A DNA stretch of 64,000 nucleotides from Aggregatilineales bacterium (GCA_030834905.1 JAUQWZ010000018.1:124001-188000), one strand, 5' to 3'. Positions 35,577 to 43,540 are shown, numbered from the stretch's first letter. Made by a program: numbers and translations. The notes: generated by a model not told the origin, from the letters alone.

Positions 35577-36452
35577 CTAAATATTCCTCAGCGCCAGCAC
35601 CTCAATCGCGGGCGTCCGGTCGCCGTTGCAGCTAATGCGGCGCGGCGCGGTGTAATAATGAAGCTGGTAGCCAAGCTGCCGGTAAAGCGAGACGATGCGC
35701 TCGGTCGCCTGATTCGAGATGATGGTCGGTCCCAGATGGCTCGCCAGCCACTTTGCCAGCCGCACCTGATCATCCCAGTTAAAACCGTACTGCGAATACT
35801 GGACGAACGGCACGTCGTAGGGCGGATCGGCGTAGACAAAATCATCCGGCTCTAACTTCATGCTCTCAAAGTCGGCTGTTGTGAAGCGCCACGGGTCGAG
35901 CATCTGGCAGTATGGGCTGAAATCTTCCAGATAATTGATGCGCTTATAGCTGCCGAACGGCACGTTAAATTCGCCCTTGCGATTAAATCGACACAACCCA
36001 TTATAACAGGTTCTATTTAAGTAATAAAACAGTTCAGATGTGGTCTTATCGCGCTGGCGTCCGTCGCGCACGTTCTGGTTGAAGGTGGCGCGGTAGTGAT
36101 AGTACAGATCGCGGTCATTGGCGACCGGGATTTCCATTTGCAGCCCGCGCTGCACCCAGCGGTAGAACTCGATCAGGTGCTGGTTGTTGTCATTGAGCCA
36201 GGCGTAGGACGGCTGCAAGCCGAGGGGGACTGCCAAGCCGCCGCAGAACGGTTCGACGTAGCGGCGGTGGCGGTGGTTTTCCCAATGCGGTTTGAGATGT
36301 GGCACGAGCCAGCGCTTGCCGCCTGCCCATTTCAGCGGCGGCTTGAGCTGGATCGGCGGCTGATCCTGCATCAGATCGGGGCGGGTTACAGGCGGGGTGG
36401 CAGTGAGTGTCACGGGCAGCTCGCTTTCAGGCAGGATCGACTGCACCCCCAT
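35577..36452 (-). CDS. DNA adenine methylase, Dam/D12 class
   Basis: This N6-adenine methyltransferase carries the D12-class motifs in order: PLKWAGGKRWLVPHL and YVEPFCGGLAVPL (SAM binding), then YLNRTCYNGLCRFNRKGEFNVPFG, then the catalytic DPPY (FVYADPPYDVPF). These are as in Dam and DpnM. The start is uncertain. An ATG at 36452 gives 291 residues, and the ATG at 36371 gives 264, closer to typical family length. A TTG at 36578 would overlap the upstream gene. A perfect 8-bp palindrome (GCACCCCC / GGGGGTGC) covers the 36452 ATG. No strong ribosome-binding site is seen at either ATG. Target sequence is likely GATC-like but not proven. Confidence 0.88.
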   Translation of the reverse strand: MGVQSILPESELPVTLTATPPVTRPDLMQDQPPIQLKPPLKWAGGKRWLVPHLKPHWENHRHRRYVEPFCGGLAVPLGLQPSYAWLNDNNQHLIEFYRWVQRGLQMEIPVANDRDLYYHYRATFNQNVRDGRQRDKTTSELFYYLNRTCYNGLCRFNRKGEFNVPFGSYKRINYLEDFSPYCQMLDPWRFTTADFESMKLEPDDFVYADPPYDVPFVQYSQYGFNWDDQVRLAKWLASHLGPTIISNQATERIVSLYRQLGYQLHYYTAPRRISCNGDRTPAIEVLALRNI

Positions 36453-36570
36453 CCAGGGGGTGCGTGTCCATTCACTATAATCCAGATTAGCGACAAAAGA
36501 AAAGGACTGGAAGCGCGAGATTGCATCAAAGTTTCGTAAAGATGGCTTCAAAGTTTCGCACGCTATCCCA

Positions 36571-38151
36571 CTATCCAACCAGCAGCGCCGACTGCGCCAT
36601 CCACGCCAGCGTGCTGTCCAGTTCTTTGGCGATACCGGCTTCCGCCTCGGCGGTCAGGGTTTGCCCCTGCGGCAGCACCACAGCGCCCTTGAGCATCGCC
36701 AGCAGCGCCTCGCGGTCGTTGGTGCCGTCAAGGCGCGGCGCGAGGAACAGGCTGGTGTTATCCATCTCGGCGTTTTCGTGGCGCATGTTGGTGACGACGT
36801 TGCCATGCTGTGCCTGGGCGCGCGCGACCGCGCTCAACACCGGGCGCTGGCTCACCGTCATGACACACTGCGGCGGGTACATGTGCAGTTCGACCATATC
36901 AATGCTGCGGCTGTACGCCTGAAGCAGCTGCGCCGCCAGATTGTTGTAATCCTGCTCCGGCGTCGTTGAAGGCACGCGGTAGGCGTAGACTTCGGCTCGG
37001 ACGGCGTCCACCAGATCGCTGATCGCCACCACCTGGGGCCAGCGCTGAATCAGATAGTGGAAGGCGGCTTTGGTGATCGGGTCGGTGGTGACAAACGACA
37101 GCCCATCGGCGGCGATGAACTTCTCGGCGTTCGGCTGGCGCTCGTCTTCGTCCAGTTCACCCACCCGCGCCGGGGAACTGGCATACAGCCCTTGCAGTCG
37201 CTCCGGCTTGAGCCGCCGGTCAATCGTCTGTTCGGGGTGGCACAGCAGCGTCTGGCGGAAGGTGCGGTTGCGCAGGAAGTCCATATACTGCTCAACTTCG
37301 ATCAGGCTGGTCGCCATCTGCCCGATGCCCTGACTGACCGATTTTGGCAGGTTGCCGGGCATCACATACGGGAAATGCGCTTCCGCCAGATACTGAAGCC
37401 CATGAGCTTCGGCGCGCTCCATAAATTCGTGGAAATAGCACGGCAGGTTGACCGCTTCCATCTCGTCGTGCAGCATCACCGAAGTTGGCTTCTTGTCGAG
37501 GTATTCCGATTCAACCTGTATCACCGTGTTGTAGGCGTGCATCAGGACGCTCCAGGGCGTTTCGCTGCTGGTGATGGGGGAATCTGCCATGAACTCGATC
37601 AGGGCGCGGGCTTCCTTTGCCCGTTCTTCGGGATCGGTGATATTGCGCGTGCGGAAGCGCATGGCATTGCGCACAATGTCGAACAGATGCCAGCCCGGAT
37701 ACGTGTTGTAGCTGATATAGGCGACGCCGTTGGGTGCCAGGTTCTGCTGGCAGATTGTCAGAATCTGCTCCTGCACCTCATGAGGTACCCACGAGTACAG
37801 CCCGTGAGCGATGATGTAATCGAACTTCCCGAAGGACTCGTCGATCTCGCGCACGTCCAGCGCCTGTAATTTGACATTGCTCAGCCTCAGACCGCGGATC
37901 ATCTGCTGCCCGAATTCAATCTGGCGCGGCGAATAATCGACGCCGATGAAGATGCTGTCCGGCAGTCCATACGCCATCGGGATCAGGTTCGCGCCGCCAG
38001 CGCTGCCGAGTTCGAGCACGCGGCAGCGTTCAATCGGTGCCGGACTCAAGCCGAGCAGGGTGGCAATGGTTGCGATGCGGTTAGGGTGGGTTTGCGTGTA
38101 GGATGCTTCGCCGTAAGGCACTTCGTCGTAAGGATTGAGATGGGTTGTCAT
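36571..38151 (-). CDS. Methyltransferase with regulatory domain (protein-lysine methyltransferase-like)
   Basis: This 526-residue protein starts at the ATG at 38151 (THLNPYDEVPYGEASYTQTHP). The SAM-binding domain (about 25-195) has RVLELGSAGGANL, FIGVDYSPRQIEFG and the late motif FDYIIAHGLYSWVP. The middle region (about 210-320) matches the MethyTransf_Reg (PF10119) type: YLDKKPTSVMLHDEMEAVNLPCYFHEFME and YLAEAHFPYVMP. The C-terminal part resembles the substrate-handling domain of rickettsial outer-membrane protein-lysine methyltransferases (PKMT), including a LLCHPEQTIDRRL motif. The target protein is unknown. It is followed by the Dam-type gene on the same strand. Confidence 0.85.
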   Translation of the reverse strand: MTTHLNPYDEVPYGEASYTQTHPNRIATIATLLGLSPAPIERCRVLELGSAGGANLIPMAYGLPDSIFIGVDYSPRQIEFGQQMIRGLRLSNVKLQALDVREIDESFGKFDYIIAHGLYSWVPHEVQEQILTICQQNLAPNGVAYISYNTYPGWHLFDIVRNAMRFRTRNITDPEERAKEARALIEFMADSPITSSETPWSVLMHAYNTVIQVESEYLDKKPTSVMLHDEMEAVNLPCYFHEFMERAEAHGLQYLAEAHFPYVMPGNLPKSVSQGIGQMATSLIEVEQYMDFLRNRTFRQTLLCHPEQTIDRRLKPERLQGLYASSPARVGELDEDERQPNAEKFIAADGLSFVTTDPITKAAFHYLIQRWPQVVAISDLVDAVRAEVYAYRVPSTTPEQDYNNLAAQLLQAYSRSIDMVELHMYPPQCVMTVSQRPVLSAVARAQAQHGNVVTNMRHENAEMDNTSLFLAPRLDGTNDREALLAMLKGAVVLPQGQTLTAEAEAGIAKELDSTLAWMAQSALLVG

Positions 38152-38529
38152 GTGGCTCTGTGTTTTCTGATGAAAGGAATCCAGACAGTATTGAACCGCA
38201 AAGGGACATTCGGCGCAAACTACCAGCGGGGAAGGCAGAGAAGAATTCACGCGAAGGCGATCTGTTTTTTGTCGCCAGAGACTAAAGCAGTTTAATGATT
38301 AAATACGGGACACGTAGGGACACGACATTGTCGTGTCCGCCCCCACAAAAAACGGACACGACAAAGCATACGTAGTATGCAGCATACTGCGTATGCAGCA
38401 TTCGTAGTATGCACGTGTCCCTACGGAAAACCCGTATTATTTTGTGAAACTACATTATTGTCTGGCGGCGCGGACGCAAATTGCCGACTATACCTCTTAA
38501 CGCGGCGCGCCCCTTGCGGTCAATTTCTA
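38152..38529. repeat. 378-bp intergenic region with family A palindromic repeat (copy 3)
   Basis: No gene is seen. Family A arms GTAGGGACACGACATTGTCG (from 38314) and GCACGTGTCCCTACGG (to 38426) enclose a central block of tandem GTAGTATGC/GCATACTGC palindromes (38371-38412). The following tail CGGAAAACCCGTATTATTTT matches the segment at about 2507-2526 with one change. An upstream AAATACGGG is inverted to CCCGTATT in the tail, so the element probably extends from about 38301 to 38440. Upstream of 38300 is plain sequence near the methyltransferase start. Confidence 0.7.
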
Positions 38530-39456
38530 TCACACCACCAGTTTGTCGTATAACAGTTCTTCAGAGAGATCGGGCAGCACCGTTTCGCGGCTTTGCAGCG
38601 TCAGGGAAGCCGCCGTCATGCCCAGCCGCATGGCTTCGTCAATGACCACATGGTTGAGCAGCCCGAAAATGACAGCGCTGGAGAAGGCATCCCCCGCGCC
38701 GGTTGAATCGACCACTGAGGTCTGTACCGCGCGAATGAACCCGGCACCGCTGCCGTCGGCGTAGGCAACGCCCTGATCGCCCATGGTGACGACCGCGATT
38801 TTGACGCCCATCGCCACCAACTCGCGGGCTGCTTCCAGTCCCGTTTCGCGGTCGCGCGCGGGCTGGCTCAGACCGCACAGCGCCGTCGTTTCGCCTGCGT
38901 TGGGCGTCGCCAGATACAGTTTGTCGAGATAGGGACACAGCCTGCTGGCAAGCGTAGGCGTGGTTGGGTCGGCGCAGACCAGCTTGCCATAGCGATCAGC
39001 CAGCTCGAAAATGACCGCCAGCGCCGATTCAGACAGGGTGGCGTCGATGACGATCAGGCTGGCGCGGGCGAACAGGCGCTCGTGAGTTCGGAGATAGGTT
39101 TCATCCACCGCCTTCATGATCTCGAAATCGCTGATCGCGACCAGCAGTTCCTCGTCGGACTTGAGCAGCGCGACATAGGTACCGGTGCGCCCGCCTTCGA
39201 CCACGCGCACGCGCTGGCAGCGGATGCCGTTGTCCCGGCACAGCTTCAAAACGCGCTTACCGTTCACGTCGGGCGCGACGGCGGAAAGCAGCGCCGTCTG
39301 AATTCCCAGACGCGCCAGGTTCTCGGCGATGTTGCGGGCAACGCCGCCGACGCTGTTGCGGACGTTTCCCTGATTGGGCGTTTCCCATATCAGGGGCGCT
39401 GGCGTCCGCGCTTTGATGTCTATGCCTGCTGAGCCGATAACGAGAACATAGGTCAT
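38530..39456 (-). CDS. PfkB-family carbohydrate/nucleoside kinase (pseudouridine-kinase-like)
   Basis: This 308-residue protein starts at an ATG (39456) overlapping the preceding stop as ATGA, with GGAAGGGA upstream. PfkB signatures are present: SVGGVARNIAENLARLG (residues 35-51) and DSTGAGDAF (250-258), with catalytic D256. The sequence TPNAGET in the middle is the family's typical segment. Overall it is closest to PsuK/YeiC-type sugar-nucleoside kinases, but ribokinase-like substrates cannot be excluded. No partner pseudouridine glycosidase (psuG) is in the window. It is the last gene of the E2-JAB-E1 operon. Confidence 0.85.
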   Translation of the reverse strand: MTYVLVIGSAGIDIKARTPAPLIWETPNQGNVRNSVGGVARNIAENLARLGIQTALLSAVAPDVNGKRVLKLCRDNGIRCQRVRVVEGGRTGTYVALLKSDEELLVAISDFEIMKAVDETYLRTHERLFARASLIVIDATLSESALAVIFELADRYGKLVCADPTTPTLASRLCPYLDKLYLATPNAGETTALCGLSQPARDRETGLEAARELVAMGVKIAVVTMGDQGVAYADGSGAGFIRAVQTSVVDSTGAGDAFSSAVIFGLLNHVVIDEAMRLGMTAASLTLQSRETVLPDLSEELLYDKLVV

Positions 39457-40628
39457 GGTGTCCCTTCCAGCCACACGTGCAGGTGATGATCGCGGCGTGT
39501 AAGCAGCTTACCAGCGGTGATCGCCGGTTTGTCGTGCTCAATCGGAATCAACCTCATGCGCATCTGCTCAACTGAGGGGCGTCCGGCATCGCTCCAGGCG
39601 TTGATCAGATCCTGGGCGGCAAGGAACGAATCGGCGCTGCCGAAGCAGTAGGCGTGTCCCTGCCCGCGCACCGGCACAAAGCAGGCGCTTCCCTGCGTCA
39701 TGATGGTGAAGCCCTGTCCTTCAATGCCATAGGGCTGCTGCTCGCCGGCGACGGTGTAGCTGGCAAAGCCGATATGATCCGGCAGGTGCAGCAGGATATA
39801 CGGCAGCAGTCCCTGAGTGAGATCGCCGGGGCTGAGGCTGTGACCTAAGTGTCCGGTGTCGGCGTCGCTGGAAAGCAGCAAATGCAGCGCCGCCGAGTCA
39901 ATGTGCTCGCTTTCGCGGGTGTGCAGGATCAGCGAACTGCCGCCGCCCAGACGGACTTGCACGTCGGGACCGGCGAAGGGTCCCCGCAGCCGCACGAAGC
40001 CGCAGGGGCGGTTGTCGCTGCTGTAGAGCGTTCCATCCGGCTGTAAGTGGAAGCCAGCGCTGTACTGCATCCCGTACAGCCACATGGGGGCAACCAGAAT
40101 GGCGCGCTGCTTCAACTGGCGCGCCCACGCTCGGGGAACGTCCCAGACGCCCACCGTCGCGATGATGCGGTCGTAATTGGCGCGCGGCGCGAACCCCTGC
40201 GCGCCATCGCCCTGCACGATGTTGACGTCGCCCATCAGGGCGTGCTGAAGATTCGTCTGCGCCTGGCTGGCGATGACGGTGTCATACTCAATGCTGGTCA
40301 CCTTGCCGTTCGGGCGCACAAGCTGCTGCATGATCGCGGCGTTGTAGCCGGTGCCCGCGCCAATTTCCAGCACGTTGTCGCCGGGGCGCAGCGCCAGCTG
40401 TTCCAGCATGATCACCATCATGCTGGGCTGGCTGGACGAACTGACAGCGGTGCCATCGGGATCGCGTTTGATCACGATGGCGTCGTCGCTGTAAACTTCT
40501 TCAAGTGGAATGTCAGGCAGGAATAGGTGGCGCGGCACCTTCAGAAAGGCGGCTTCGATTCGCGGATCGCGCAGGTCGCCCTTGCGCTTGAGCGTGTCAA
40601 CCAGCGTCTGCGGCGAGGGGTCAGCCAT
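39453..40628 (-). CDS. pcm: Protein-L-isoaspartate O-methyltransferase with C-terminal extension
   Basis: This 391-residue protein is read from the ATG at 40628. The first 215 residues match PIMT: VPRHLFLPDIPLEEVYSDDA, SSSSQPSMMVIMLEQLALRPG and the SAM motif VLEIGAGTGYNAAIM (86-100). It methylates L-isoaspartyl residues to start repair of aged proteins. The C-terminal 175 residues form an extra beta-rich domain (FVRLRGPFAGPDVQVRLGGGSSLILHT) found only in longer PIMT homologues. The start overlaps the 97-residue protein gene by 8 bp, and the stop overlaps the PfkB gene by 4 bp. Its linkage to a ubiquitin-like system is noteworthy. Confidence 0.88.
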   Translation of the reverse strand: MADPSPQTLVDTLKRKGDLRDPRIEAAFLKVPRHLFLPDIPLEEVYSDDAIVIKRDPDGTAVSSSSQPSMMVIMLEQLALRPGDNVLEIGAGTGYNAAIMQQLVRPNGKVTSIEYDTVIASQAQTNLQHALMGDVNIVQGDGAQGFAPRANYDRIIATVGVWDVPRAWARQLKQRAILVAPMWLYGMQYSAGFHLQPDGTLYSSDNRPCGFVRLRGPFAGPDVQVRLGGGSSLILHTRESEHIDSAALHLLLSSDADTGHLGHSLSPGDLTQGLLPYILLHLPDHIGFASYTVAGEQQPYGIEGQGFTIMTQGSACFVPVRGQGHAYCFGSADSFLAAQDLINAWSDAGRPSVEQMRMRLIPIEHDKPAITAGKLLTRRDHHLHVWLEGTP

Positions 40629-40914
40629 ACCACGCCCGCCGCTTCCGCAGCGACACACCCGCCTCTGCGTCGGTGCGCCGCGTGGTGCGAACGCGCCCGC
40701 GCGCGTCAATGTGAACCTGCCCAGCGCGCTGGAGGCGCGCGAACTCTTCCGGCGTGATTGCCGGGGCTGGCTCGCCGCCCAGCCGTTCCAGCCGTTCGTG
40801 GTACACGTCTTCATCGGGCGTTGTCGCTGGCGGCGCTGGCTGGTTTTCCGGCGTGTCGGTGACGATGTCGCTGGTTGGTTCCTGTTCTGACAGGTTGTTT
40901 GGCTCGTCGATCAC
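40621..40914 (-). CDS. Small acidic-to-basic protein ending in Gly, in the E1/E2/JAB operon
   Basis: This 97-residue protein of unknown family has an acidic, Pro/Glu-rich N-terminal half (residues 1-40) that looks disordered. A short helical motif YHERLERLGGEPAPAITPEEF follows, then a basic C-terminus (RGRVRTTRRTDAEAGVSLRKRRAWYG) ending in Gly. No beta-grasp pattern is apparent. It overlaps the E1-like gene by 4 bp and pcm by 8 bp. The terminal Gly and position next to E1 make it a candidate modifier or substrate. It could equally be a regulatory or linker protein. Confidence 0.7.
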   Translation of the reverse strand: MIDEPNNLSEQEPTSDIVTDTPENQPAPPATTPDEDVYHERLERLGGEPAPAITPEEFARLQRAGQVHIDARGRVRTTRRTDAEAGVSLRKRRAWYG

Positions 40915-41834
40915 GATTGTTCTTCCTTACTCCCGGCACTTTCTTCTATTACAATACCAGTCGCCATCAGCTCATCCAATGTCATTTCGGACGGCGCGGC
41001 ATTGTCTGCCACCTGCGTCTGGACTCTGTCGCCACAGACCAGACAGTGTGGATCGCGTTCGATGGTCGCCCAAACGGCGGTATAGGGCAGGCTGGTTTCG
41101 CCGTCGATAATCTCCAGCGCCGTATTCGCCAGAATGACCGTATTTCCGGGCATGGCGCGGTAGATTTCGGACTCGCGCAGTAGTTCGTTCAGCGCCAGAT
41201 CGGACTGCGCCGCCGCCACCCGGACGACGTGCAGCCACAATCCCGGTTCTGCTTCCAGCGTGCCTCCCGGTCCGATCATACCATAATCGAGTTCCACGTC
41301 GCCGTCTGTCCGGTTATTGGCGATTCCGTCCCGCAGTTCGGCTGCCCAGCAGGCATAACACGGACCCTGAAACGGGTGGATGACCACGGCGTCGCCGCCT
41401 TCGCCGCGCTCGTAGACTCCGGCATAGACGGCGGGCAGTTGGCGATCCAGGCACGCCTGATTGATGGTGTACTTGGGCTGTTCGCCGTCCACACCGACGA
41501 CCAGCAGGTCGAGTCCGTCAAGCGCGTCAGGATGGTCTTCGATGCGTCCCTGAAAGACCTGCACCTGGGCGTCGGGGTTGCGATGCCGGATCAGGTCGGC
41601 GACTGCTTCAACCTTTGGCTGCCCGACGTAACGGTGATCGGCGACATGGCGGACCACATTCTGCGCGTCGAGTATGTCGCTGTCGATCAGGACAAAACTG
41701 CCCACGCCGCTCATTGCCAGGCTCAACGCGACGAACCCGCCGCCAGAACCCAACCCAACCACGCCCACGCGCTTCTGGCGCAGCAGCTCCAGATTGCGGC
41801 TGCCGAGCAGCCGTTCCACACGATCCCAGCTCAT
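40911..41834 (-). CDS. ThiF/E1-like adenylyltransferase
   Basis: This 307-residue protein activates a C-terminal carboxylate by adenylation. The ATP site is clear: GVVGLGSGGG (residues 24-33), then VLIDSDILDAQNVVRH (D51, N59, R62) and K74 in GQPKVEA. Two CxxC zinc pairs are present, C159/C162 (GPCYACW) and C264/C267 (PHCLVCG). No cysteine occurs between them, so the crossover-loop catalytic cysteine of ThiF and canonical E1 is missing; the only other Cys is C128. It may pass the adenylate directly to the E2 or to a thiol acceptor. Its stop and start overlap both neighbours by 4 bp. Confidence 0.9.
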   Translation of the reverse strand: MSWDRVERLLGSRNLELLRQKRVGVVGLGSGGGFVALSLAMSGVGSFVLIDSDILDAQNVVRHVADHRYVGQPKVEAVADLIRHRNPDAQVQVFQGRIEDHPDALDGLDLLVVGVDGEQPKYTINQACLDRQLPAVYAGVYERGEGGDAVVIHPFQGPCYACWAAELRDGIANNRTDGDVELDYGMIGPGGTLEAEPGLWLHVVRVAAAQSDLALNELLRESEIYRAMPGNTVILANTALEIIDGETSLPYTAVWATIERDPHCLVCGDRVQTQVADNAAPSEMTLDELMATGIVIEESAGSKEEQS

Positions 41835-42910
41835 GAGACATCCTCCACGATACTGCCGGGTTTTGCGACACTGCTGGTCGGCAGGTTCAGCTTGTGTTCA
41901 ATTGCGTGGATCAGATCGAGCAGGTGTTTTTCGGGCGACCATTCAGTGTTGAAATAGTCGCGCATTTCGACTGGCTCAGACTGTTTCCAGGCGGTTTCAA
42001 AAACCTTGTACATGTCGTCATCCGTTCCCATCTGCACAAACGGCGCGATCCGCGCGCTGGGTGGGTGCTGGGGATAATCGTGTGGGGTGATGATGATCAG
42101 CATCTTCGATGACCCCATCCGGGCGGTCAGAAAGCAGACTTCCAGCGGCGGCTCGTTGTCGGCGTTCCACAGCGTGATCGAGTTGAAGAGCTTATCCTCT
42201 TCAAGCAGGCGCAGTTCCTCGGCAGCCCGCGCCTCGTGGATGAGATGCCAGGGATAGGGCGCCAGCGCTGGCAGTTGATCGTCCGGGTAGATGGTCGGCG
42301 CGACCGGCTGAAATGCCTGCGTCTTGCGGTCGATATACCAGAAATCCACTCGCATCGACGTGCCTTCGTCCTGCGGCAGCATCACGAAATTGGTGCTGAT
42401 GCCCGCGGTGGCAATCGTGGACGGATGATCGAGGGTGATAATGGGCGCGAGCAGGAAATCCATGTCGTTATCCGGGTCGAGAATCCAGTCCATCGCTGTC
42501 ATCAGGTCGCCGCCGCTGGGCTGAATCATATAGCCCGGTTGTTTGTGCCAGTCGCCCAGATACCGCAGCGGCACGTCCCACTTGTTTTTGTTGAACAGCA
42601 CAAAACGTTTGTCGCGCGTCGCCTGCCAGTTTTCCTGAAGCCACCAGATCAGCTCATCCTGCCGTTCGTCGCCCTGCTGAAAGGTGTGATACTGGCGAAC
42701 GGCGGTGTCGTCGGGCGAAATGGTGTCCAGAACGTACAGCGTGGCGATGGCGTTGCTGTAGTTTCCCGGCACCAGCAAGCCAATCATTGCCTCGCCGGTT
42801 TCGTCCTCGACGTGTGTTTCAGCGGCTGCCCGCATTTTGTCCAGCACGCGCCGCGCCACGACCAGATTTGGGACGCCGTGATGGGCGTTCTTCTGGAACA
42901 GGTTCAACAT
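41831..42910 (-). CDS. JAB/JAMM-like domain fused to a cysteine-less E2-like (UEV-like) domain
   Basis: This 359-residue protein has a JAB/MPN-like domain at about 30-200. The JAMM pattern is E40 (ETGEAMIGLLVPG), then H122, Q124, S132 and D135 (GDWHKQPGYMIQPSGGDL). The second zinc-ligand histidine is thus replaced by Gln. Residues about 240-345 look like an E2/RWD fold: SITLWNADNEPPLEVCFL, IITPHDYPQHPPSARIAP and WSPEKHLLDLIHAIEHKL. The last two match the YP..PP and WSP-helix landmarks of E2 enzymes, but no cysteine sits between them. AGGAGGT-like site, 3 bp after the E2 stop. The protease activity of canonical JAMM peptidases is doubtful here; a binding or scaffold role is possible. Confidence 0.8.
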   Translation of the reverse strand: MLNLFQKNAHHGVPNLVVARRVLDKMRAAAETHVEDETGEAMIGLLVPGNYSNAIATLYVLDTISPDDTAVRQYHTFQQGDERQDELIWWLQENWQATRDKRFVLFNKNKWDVPLRYLGDWHKQPGYMIQPSGGDLMTAMDWILDPDNDMDFLLAPIITLDHPSTIATAGISTNFVMLPQDEGTSMRVDFWYIDRKTQAFQPVAPTIYPDDQLPALAPYPWHLIHEARAAEELRLLEEDKLFNSITLWNADNEPPLEVCFLTARMGSSKMLIIITPHDYPQHPPSARIAPFVQMGTDDDMYKVFETAWKQSEPVEMRDYFNTEWSPEKHLLDLIHAIEHKLNLPTSSVAKPGSIVEDVS

Positions 42911-42913
42911 GGA

Positions 42914-43384
42914 TTACCTCCAGCGTCGAGGCGGCAGCGGCGTATTGGGATCAACGCGCTCTTCGATGCCGGGCCATGCCCCGGTTGCTCGCCACGTGTA
43001 GTAAGCATACAGCCACTGGATCGCCCAGGCGGCGACGGTGACTGCCGTCGATTTGCTCGGATTCCAGCCGTAATGCTCGCCATCCTTCGGGTTAAACAGG
43101 CACAACTGCCCGTCCTCATACTGATGTTTCTCGCTGTAAATACGCGGCTTCAGCACATAGGCTTCGGCAGGTCGGTTGGGATAGTCGTGCGGATAAACAA
43201 TCTTCAACCAGTGTTCCTGCTGCCGCAGCGTCGCCAGATTCAGTTCGACTGATCCTTCCCAATAAAGCGGCGCGTTGGATGGGACGACCAGCTTAAAGGT
43301 GTTACCGAATGTCGCCCGCATTGCTTCCACTTCCAGCCGCAAACGCGGTGAAACATTGCTCCGCGCTCCCCACCATGCAGACAT
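42914..43384 (-). CDS. E2-like ubiquitin-conjugating-type protein
   Basis: This 156-residue protein starts at the ATG 43384 with GAGGGAG upstream. E2-fold landmarks are YPHDYPNRPAEAYVLKPRIY (residues 64-83), the active-site region KHQYEDGQLCLF (H87, C95) and GWNPSKSTAVTVAAWAIQWL (W107-N-P), equal to the HPN...G.ICL and WSP motifs of eukaryotic E2s. C95 should carry a thioester with the modifier. It is the first gene of the six-gene operon. A CBASS or Bil membership cannot be set from sequence alone. Confidence 0.85.
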   Translation of the reverse strand: MSAWWGARSNVSPRLRLEVEAMRATFGNTFKLVVPSNAPLYWEGSVELNLATLRQQEHWLKIVYPHDYPNRPAEAYVLKPRIYSEKHQYEDGQLCLFNPKDGEHYGWNPSKSTAVTVAAWAIQWLYAYYTWRATGAWPGIEERVDPNTPLPPRRWR

Positions 43385-43540
43385 GGACTTGCTCCCTCTT
43401 AACTGCGTATGTCCATATTCTATCATGCCTGCATCGCAATCGGACGTTCGCTGCCTCCCACAAAGCGGGGTATTGATGACTCTCTATACGCAGCATGACG
43501 CGGGAGGTTGCACAGTTCCAGGTTAGAGACAGGTGAAGAA

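Noticed and set aside
38366..38412. Possible CRISPR-like repeats
   Set aside because: The units are short palindromes with no regular spacers and no cas genes nearby; they fit the palindromic repeat element.
40911..43384. Assignment of the E1/E2/JAB genes to CBASS or to thiamine/molybdopterin synthesis
   Set aside because: No cyclic-nucleotide synthase or effector is nearby, and no thiS/thiG/moaD-type gene is present. The E2 protein is not expected in cofactor synthesis.
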